A stretch of 64,000 nucleotides of DNA. Source: Naganishia liquefaciens. Its lineage: Eukaryota > Basidiomycota > Tremellomycetes > Filobasidiales > Filobasidiaceae. The notes under the pieces were generated by a model. It saw nothing but the letters and a program-made list of their open reading frames with translations. It was not told the DNA's origin and ran no database searches. Shown here one piece after another: positions 57,329 through 64,000 of this stretch. Made by a program: the position numbers and the translations under genes. Position 1 is the stretch's first letter; each line of letters starts with the position of its first letter. Where the stretch lies: the NCBI GenBank assembly GCA_013423385.1, contig BLZA01000009.1:1-64000 (forward strand), written 5' to 3'.

Positions 57329-58290
57329 ATCCAAACCCATCACACAATACTTTGCGGGATCTATCAAAAAAGTGGGAATGGATATAGGGTGGAAGTGCGC
57401 GTCGTCGGTTGCTGAAGTTGGAGGAGCCATGGTATGATGGATGGCGAAGCAGTTTTCCCGAGTTGTTGCGCGCAGGAAAAGTGCGTATAGACGAAGGGAT
57501 GCTGTCACAGGTCGATGTCTCGTTATTCCAAACGGGTTGGGGAGCTCGAGCGAGATGTTTACCGGCTGGGGCGTTCGTCGAGTCGAGTGACAGAAGGGCT
57601 TTGTGGGAAGTAGCTAGTTGTAATGAACCTTGTGCGGTTCTCTCAACCCTGTTGTCGCCTGTCTAGCGAGTGCTCTTGATTCACATATCCCTGGAAACCG
57701 AATCAGTCGGCCACCGTATCTGCGCCGCATCCCAGACATCCCTCATCGTTGCAAGTTTGTCTCCCGATACCCGATGCTCGCCTCCTGTTGCACAAGGAGT
57801 TGGTACCAGCGGGTCGTCGGTACCTCTCATCTCCGTTGAGATTGAATGAGGTTCCGTTGAAATTGCATCAACTTGCTGCATGTTTTTGAATACAATTCAC
57901 CAGGAAGTATAACCTCACTTGTGTATACTGGCCAGACATGCATACCCGGACCAAGTCTCGGATCTAGCCTTGCGATTTCGACCTACTGACTACCCGGTGC
58001 GTTATCGTGGATGACGATTGAAGCCTATGCGCCCTTGGGTGCGACGATCTTTGAGGGAGACACGGCGGCGTGCGACTGTCTTCATGTGCAGGTGCCGTGC
58101 CACGGTCTTTACCGCCCGCTTGCAACACCGTGAACGCCCTTGGACTGATCGCAACAATTTGAACATATCCCAATTTGCACCCTCAACCTTGTCGACATCG
58201 TCTTCCCTGCTTCTGTAGAGGTGCGATGCGGTAGGAGTTCTGTCGAGCGCATCGACCTGTCTGGGCGGCCACTGGCAAGGGTTACCTCTT
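57329..58290. other. Intergenic region
   Basis: No gene is supported. Short frames only. The minus-strand frame at 58109-58300 could be a decayed continuation of the F-box fragment next to it. Confidence 0.35.
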
Positions 58291-58602
58291 TCAGCAGCAA
58301 AGGCAGAGTAAGTTTCGATCCGGCCGGAGGTCGTTCCTGCCCTGAAAACTTACTGTACCTTCTCTCTCAATTGCAGGCCAAGCGCTTCCTGGGTTCTTTT
58401 GATCCTTTCGAACGTGAATTCCAAGCGATGTTGTGATTCGTATGTCATCGAAGATGATAAGCCTCATTCTCTTGCACACTGTTGCCAGTGACAGTGTATC
58501 CTCTCTCATATCGCGACTGAGATGCACGGTCGATTGGGGTGTCTCGAGGTGTTGGACGATAATATGAATGATGTCGGCCGATACTGCTCCTAGACTTGCC
58601 AT
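58291..58602 (-). pseudogene. F-box-like gene fragment
   Basis: The frame starts MASLGAVSADIIHIIVQHLE and continues to LSLATVCKRMRLIIFDDIR, the usual opening of fungal F-box-like proteins (a helix, then a LATVCKRxR block). After that the frame loses resemblance and no downstream exons with leucine-rich or repeat content were found within 300 bases. It may be a 5' fragment of a dead gene or a very short F-box protein. It resembles the start of the F-box genes at 10582-12200 and 12982-14720 only in general plan. Confidence 0.4.
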
Positions 58603-59428
58603 ATTGTTGAAAGGAGATGGAATATGTCACTTGAAATGCAGAGCAGACGTTGAGGTGGCTATATCTTCCGGCTGACCCTATTGCGCGAATGCGTACTGCG
58701 TTCACCAGTCGATTGACTCGTCACTCACAGCCAAGGCCGTCGTGCTACAATGCGAATGGGTCTGATATGACTGAAGCAATCGCAAATTCTTTCTCTCATC
58801 ATAGAAAGTTGATGTGCCAAAGGACCTTCAATCCCGACTGGCGAACTGATAGAGGTCATTGGTGAAAATATATACAGTGTTTTACGTCACAGGGGCAGAC
58901 AGTCGATGGTGAAGAGCAATGTAGAGAGGATATTGCACACTTCATTAGATGATCATTGAAGCATCAAGCTAAGTTGATCAGCTCGTTGATCTCTGCTCGC
59001 CAGGCAAAGCATCCGCGGCAACTCGGCCCGAAACTCGGGACCGTCGATTATCGACTTGCAAGAAAGTCATCGATGTCAAGCTAGGAGCATTGATGATTAT
59101 TATAGCTATTGCCATCACCTTATTGATGTCCGGTTTCCAAACCTCGACCGCGCAAAGAGCCACTCTTCTGTTCTTTCGAGATGAAGCTTCTGTGCCGTAC
59201 ACCGTCAACGACAAGCGAACGCTGCAATCAGGTCTCTCTGCCTGCTTCGTCCTGGGTCCCTCTCTTGGAGCGGGAGAAGAGACTCAAGTTTGCGAGGCTC
59301 TTGAGACCGCGCCAGCAAGACGTCACGACGGAATGGGTCGACATGCCCAGCGACGAAAGCCTAAGATATGGATATTCAGTCTTGGAAAGTTGGAACATAC
59401 GATTAGGCATGGCTAGGAAGAATGCTAC
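58603..59428. other. Intergenic region
   Basis: No gene is supported. A hydrophobic frame (MMIIIAIAITLLMSGF, plus strand at about 59090) is isolated and has no further support. Confidence 0.35.
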
Positions 59429-59683
59429 TTACCAGTCGTGTACTTTGAATCTTGCTATCAAGCGCTCCTCACCGCCGCTTTCCCGGCCAACATCCCCACC
59501 TGCCCTTGAAGCCCGGATTCTTGAAGATCCTGAGCCTGTCTGAGCGGACGTGCCGTGCGATTTCATTGTGTGTAGGTCGGGATCGTCAGCGAGATCGCCC
59601 GTTGGCGAGTGAAGAATGTGCTGTTCTTGCTCTGGCGTAAAGATTGGCGGATTCGCCAGCTCGGCTTCGATAGGCAGTGCCAT
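59429..59683 (-). pseudogene. N-terminal stub of an MFS transporter paralogue
   Basis: MALPIEAELANPPIF through SPTGDLADDPDLHTM matches the start of the decayed MFS gene 2.5 kb away (LPIEAEFAVPPNLAP ... APTRDLVDDPDVEI). The stub then diverges into Ser/Arg-rich sequence and reaches a GTAAGT donor after KVHDW. No membrane segments follow within 500 bases. It is therefore a truncated duplicate that keeps only the cytosolic N-terminus. It has an intact ATG, while the larger copy appears to have lost its own. Confidence 0.6.
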
Positions 59684-60243
59684 GAAGGTTAGAGATCCGC
59701 ACCTGTCGAACTGGCCGTTGAAGGAGTCTGTGTGGCGGATTTATGTTAGACGTTTCGTATTTAGCATAGTTGGGAATGCGAATTCCGTTTCAATGGTCGC
59801 AATCGATACCATTTGGGATTCACGATGTCCGAATTGAGAAAGAGAACGGTACCTTGGCTTGTAAGCTGTGCAATACATCTAAATACCGTAGCCAGACCAG
59901 CTGTTGCAGACCGATGTCAGCAGCCAGACCTGCAGAAAACTGCATGCAAGAACTCAAGATGACGCAAGATCGGGAAATAACGCACACACACGAGACAGGA
60001 AAACGTCAGCGACTTCCGCCTGCCTGGGTCGTCGAGATATACCGCCTCTCAAGAAACTCAAGGAGCTTTCCGGCCGGCGAGATGTTCAAAGACACCGGAA
60101 TAGCCTTCTTCGGCTTCTCGAAATCTTTGGGTCTACCATTGTATGGAAGTTCTTCTTTTACAAGGTTTTTAACATTTCGGTCATAGACGCCGTTCTGCGC
60201 AAGATTTCTTCTTGGTTGCACGTGCCGACCTCCTTCTGACTTC
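59684..60243. other. Intergenic region
   Basis: No firm gene. It lies between the MFS stub and the end of the decayed MFS gene. Open frames on both strands (to 138 codons) have no recognisable content. Confidence 0.35.
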
Positions 60244-62268
60244 TCAATCCTTGAAGAAGAACAGGTACGGGATTGGACTAATGACACATGCGATCAGGGC
60301 GAGCAGGAGTCCAGCGTATTGGAAGCCCATGATGTGCCGTGAGAAGGCGCGTCTTGAGCCACTGTCTATCAACCTGAGAGTCCAAACTTTACTTAGGAAA
60401 ATCTGGGTGACCCAAAGAGGCACTGAGGCACCAGCAAGGGATGGAGATAGCGGTTTGGCAGCCATAGCGGATGCTGCATAGGTAACGTATCTTTCAAAAT
60501 AGACACCACAGGATCAACATGTGTGAAGGGAGAGTTTCGGCGACACGTACGAGTCAACAATGTACGAGCTGGCCGACACGTAGACCAGTAACATCGCTAG
60601 CCTAAACAGGCAGCCACCGACACAAGGACCAGTCCCGTGTTCCCAATCATAACCTCCCGTAAAGGCGAAGATGAAGAGCGCAATCGGGAGAATGCTGCAA
60701 GGTAAAGATCGGTCAGGTTTCCGGCCAAGAAGGTTGGGGATACGTACATCGCACCAAGCATCATCGGGTACAATCTGGCTTCGGGAGTCGCGCCCTTTTT
60801 GGCGGTTGCACGCTTATACAAGACCTCTTGGAATTGCAGAGCAACAAAGGCCAATGTGATGCCTAGCTGAGAAATGGGATTTATGAGCTAAGCGGACTGA
60901 AGAGGGCTGCCATTCCTGCTCACCATTACTGCAATGAACGCGGTACCAGTCAAACCTTAACTCCAGCCCCTCACCTCCTCAAAGGCAATGGGGAAAGCAA
61001 AGAAGAGAAGGCAGAGCGAGGAATAGATGAACGGTAGGTAGATGAACATGCATAGCATGATTGGCTCAAAGACCATGAGCAGGAATGGTCATGTCAGCTG
61101 GTCAGGGACGATAGTCAGCTCAAACCCTCAGCCTCGGTTCCTGGAAGCTTACAGCAATCTTGAGCGTCGTCGACAACGGCACCCTATGCATATCCAGCGG
61201 CGACTTTGTAGGCGTTCGTGTTGTATTCCTTGCACAGTCGAGCGCTTCGCGCTTCAAAAAGATTGGGGCGTAGGTCTCGGGCGCGAGCAGGGTGATGAGG
61301 AAGATGGCTTCCAGGAAGATAAAGAGTACCCAATAGATCCAACGCCAGTTTCCGGTTCCGACGTCGATTCAGCCTCCAATGAGCGGTCCGAGACAAGGCC
61401 CCATGCTGGGAATGCCTGTTATGAGAGGGGTCCAAGAGGCAGGGTATCGCCACTCGCAAGAGGGTAAGCGAAAACACTGCCATCGGCGTGCCACGTTCGC
61501 GCGCATCCCAAATATCTGCGATTGGGCCTCCGACGTTGGCCATCGGCGCAGAAGAGGCAGTACCGGCGATCTTTTAAAAGTGATGGTAAGTTAAGCGAGA
61601 CCAGTGTTTGCGGTAAATCGCGACTTACCAGTCGACACACGAGCGTGGTACCGATGTTATAAGCCAAAGCGCTCGGCAGCGTGAAAATGGAATAGAAGAA
61701 CATACTGATCACGTAGACTGGTTTGCGTCCGATCAATCCCGACTCTGATGGCGACAAGAGTCAGAGACAGCCCATCACACAAGGACCTGCACTCACAAGG
61801 AGCGAACAACAACGGCTCGATACCAAATCCTACAATAAACAAGGCGATACTGAGGAATATAGCCTCGGGTGATACACCGAGCGTCTCTGCCTGAGCCGGC
61901 AGGTTGCCCGTCGTCATGCCACTGCCTAAGGCGACGGCGAGACACAAGGCTGACAATCCAAGCGTCACAAACCTTGCCAAGGAAGACGTCTATCAGACAC
62001 CCACCGGGATCTCATCACGGGACACTTACTCCATTCCTTTGGATTCTCCTCAGTCCCTGGCTCGAAATGTACGAGCGTGAACTTTTCCGCGGCTTCGACA
62101 TCCCTCGTACGCGCATGAATCCAAGGCGCAATCGTCGTCGTCGGCGAGAGCGTTATTTCGACATCGGGATCATCGACGAGGTCTCTGGTAGGCGCATGAA
62201 GGCCGTACTTTTCGAGTTCGGGCGCCAGATTTGGGGGGACAGCGAATTCAGCTTCAATGGGTAGACCC
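60244..62268 (-). pseudogene. Decayed DHA1-type drug/polyamine MFS transporter
   Basis: Most of a 12-span proton antiporter is readable on the minus strand: cytosolic LPIEAEFAVPPNLAP and HFEPGTEENPKEW; then LGLSALCLAVALGSGMTTG, LIGRKPVYVISMFFYSIF, NVGGPIADIWDARERGTPM, IPSMGPCLGPLIGG, NWRWIYWVLFIFLEAIFLI, LCLLFFAFPIAFEEVRGW, ITLAFVALQFQEVLYKRA, YDWEHGTGPCVGGCLFRLAM, SYIVDSYVTYAASAMAAKP, and MGFQYAGLLLALIACVISP ending FFFKD. Breaks: TGA at 61369-61371 directly after LIGG; TAA at 60957-60959 after VRGWS; a change of frame between VFSLT and IPSMG (about 61420-61460) with no fitting intron; and no usable ATG before LPIEAEF. Several breaks in different exons argue for real decay rather than one sequencing error. 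Intron positions are otherwise intact. Confidence 0.75.
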
Positions 62269-63027
62269 CTGCGATAGTTTCTGTTTGATAGACTGTTGCT
62301 TTCAGGTGTCGTTTGTGCTGTATGTGCTGTTTGTGGGGTTCTTGCGTCTCAATGGACCTGTTCTGATCGTGAAGCCTCATTAGAGCATTTTAATCCGTGC
62401 CACAGTCATGTTGTAAATATGCCGAGACCAGGTGGCGATGCTGCAGTAGCATTGACAGGACGGGACGGGATCGACCTTCAGACACACACAGTCTTCTCGA
62501 GTATCATTCCGCTGTTCGATACGGGGTCCAGTAGGTACACGGTACACGTCGCGAGCGAGCATTAGATCGAGTGAGCTATCTAGCGATAATCAATGCGTAA
62601 TCATGGTCAGAGTGCACCGTATACATGTGTTTGACAGGTGGACGGAATTGGTGACAGCCATGACGAATGCAGGCGGATAAGAGGTTCGTGGGTACGGCGG
62701 CGAACTGTTTGGTCTCGAACCGAACGTATCTTGTCTTTCGATTGGCCGTACTCTGAATATTCCCTTTACCGATGTCATGGTGAGGCTGGTTTATGATCAT
62801 GCAAGCAACTCACGTCGAAGGGAATGCAAATAGCTAATGCAATCCGGTTCGGACTTCGCCTTGTTCGAGGTTGTTTACTTTGTCACGGCACACAAAATAA
62901 GCGCGCAAAGTCTTGAAGACATTCATTCATCACCTTGATCGGTGTTGCACTCTTGATCGCTCTCCCTATTGCTTGAGCAGCATTCACGAGGGACACTTGG
63001 TATCGCCACTGAACCGAAGTGCATAAA
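62269..63027. other. Intergenic, MFS relic to POP7-like gene
   Basis: No gene is supported. Upstream DNA of two divergent loci; tgtttactttgtc at about 62870 also occurs upstream of the F-box and RNase H2B genes (near 12398 and 20435), which may be chance. Confidence 0.35.
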
Positions 63028-64000
63028 ATGGCTTCCCTGGGTCCTCAGAAAAACGGATCGAAGACGAAGCCTCAAAAGCGTCCTGCGCAAACATCCTCGC
63101 AAGATGCCGGCATGCATCCCCCCAAAAAACAGCGGATCGATGCTGATGCCGCAAAGGGAAATGGAAAGGCCAAGGTGGCAATAGCTGGAACTGGTGCGCG
63201 AGCGGATGGAACCAAGAATGCGGTAAAGGGAAAGGCAAATGAGAGGGAAAGGGTGGATGGCAAGCAGACGAGCGCGAAAGACGCGGAGAAGCAGGGCGAG
63301 AAGAGCGTAGACGGTTTGATTGCTGCTGCTCCTGCTATCGAGAAGCCTGTGCAGATGACTGGCACGAACACGAAAGCAGCAGAGGCTGTGCCCAAAGCAA
63401 CGGAAATCTCAACAGAGACGAGTCAGAACAAAAGCATTGGCGGCATTCCTGCGAAAACCATACCTCCTGTCGAACGAAACCCGCCAAAGTCCGCTCCATC
63501 ACGCGATGTCGGTACATCCGGTCCAAGGGAACCGAAGCAGCGACCAAAAAATGCAAAGACAAGCAAACCCTCCAACAAAGACGGCGCCATCATCAACGGC
63601 AAACAACTCAGGATCGCTCGTCGCATGCCGCCAGTCAAACCCGTCACTGCTGATGGCCAAAACGCTCTCGGTCGGCCCAAAAGCGCTTCGGGATCGAATC
63701 CCACAAGAGCTATCGAGGGGAGAGACGTCGTGTTTGTAACGCGCAAGACGAATCTGGGGAGTTACATGCGGCGATGCAAGACTTTGCTTGTCGAGGATGG
63801 GTATGTCCTTGAACCTCGCTCGCTGACCGTGGCAAGTCGCTGATGTCATGGATTACTGACAGATTGAATCAAATTACACTGCATGCCCTTTGCGTTGCCA
63901 TCCCGCACGCTGTCATGCTTTTATACGCTCTCACCGACATCCTACCGTTCCCGCGGCAATTCATACACCATGAGATCCAGACGTCGAGCGTGGAATGTCA
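63028..64000 (+). CDS. RNase P/MRP protein subunit Pop7/Rpp20-like (partial at right edge)
   Basis: Alba-fold subunit of RNase P and RNase MRP, which process tRNA and rRNA precursors in the nucleus. Exon 1 (63028-63800) begins MASLGPQKNGSKTKPQKR; about 210 residues of Lys/Ala/Pro-rich disordered sequence precede the conserved part. The Alba core starts GRDVVFVTRKTNLGSYMRRC and KTLLVEDG. A 62-nt intron (GTATGT...GACAG) leads to exon 2 at 63863: LNQITLHALCVAIPHAVML, LYALTDILPFPRQFIHHE, still open at 64000. RKTNLGxYxxRC followed by ITLHAL..AIPHA is the Rpp20 pattern. The long basic N-terminal extension is unlike the short human protein but resembles other basidiomycete versions in style. Confidence 0.82.

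Overview
The window is one end of a fungal chromosome. Bases 1-26 are telomeric repeat (CCCCTAA units, TTAGGGG on the other strand), and from about 1.8 kb inward there is a dense array of intron-rich genes on both strands. Most introns are 45-90 nt with GTRNGT donors, many are phase 1 or 2, and coding GC is moderate to high. The telomere unit, intron style and gene content (class IV chitin synthase, BtgC-like GH17, microsomal-type epoxide hydrolase, Crb2/Rad9-like Tudor-BRCT protein) suggest a basidiomycete, most likely a Tremellomycetes yeast. This is inference, not a database result.

Layout. 0-1.8 kb: telomere and gene-poor subtelomere. 1.8-10 kb: a multi-pass membrane protein, a class IV chitin synthase and a long disordered protein with one late membrane span. 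10-15 kb: two F-box-type genes, a small gene between them, and a possible decayed gene. 15-26 kb: a GC-rich block holding a family-16 lysine methyltransferase, a microsomal-type epoxide hydrolase, RNase H2 subunit B, a carnitine/acylcarnitine carrier with a 1.1-kb repeat-filled intron, and a GH17 glucanase. 26-36 kb: a gene-poor stretch, an acidic disordered protein, and a 1,441-codon membrane protein with ten tandem repeats. 37-44 kb: a PRA1-family protein, a 65-aa protein, cytosolic Phe-tRNA synthetase alpha and an FMC1-like LYR protein. 44-53 kb: a Crb2/53BP1-like checkpoint mediator, gluconokinase, a small gene, and an unrecognised secretory/membrane protein. 53-64 kb: sparse DNA, ribosomal protein eL6, an F-box fragment, a decayed drug/polyamine MFS transporter with a nearby paralogous stub, and a Pop7/Rpp20 gene running off the right edge.

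The genes do not form a pathway. They are a mix of housekeeping (eL6, FRS2, POP7, RNase H2B, FMC1, carnitine carrier) and cell-wall or accessory genes (chitin synthase, GH17, epoxide hydrolase, F-box genes, MFS relic), as expected where a subtelomere grades into core chromosome.

The most distinctive signals are three microexons (7, 9 and 14 nt), each needed to build a conserved active-site or family motif; a 1,121-nt intron filled with a mirror-symmetric GAGCGAAGCGAG-type repeat; two perfect 20-22 bp palindromes in intergenic DNA; and a polypurine tract in a divergent promoter. I found no CRISPR array, rRNA, convincing tRNA or retroelement, and no clearly novel multi-gene system. Exon boundaries were read by eye; totals were checked for codon phase where lengths are stated.
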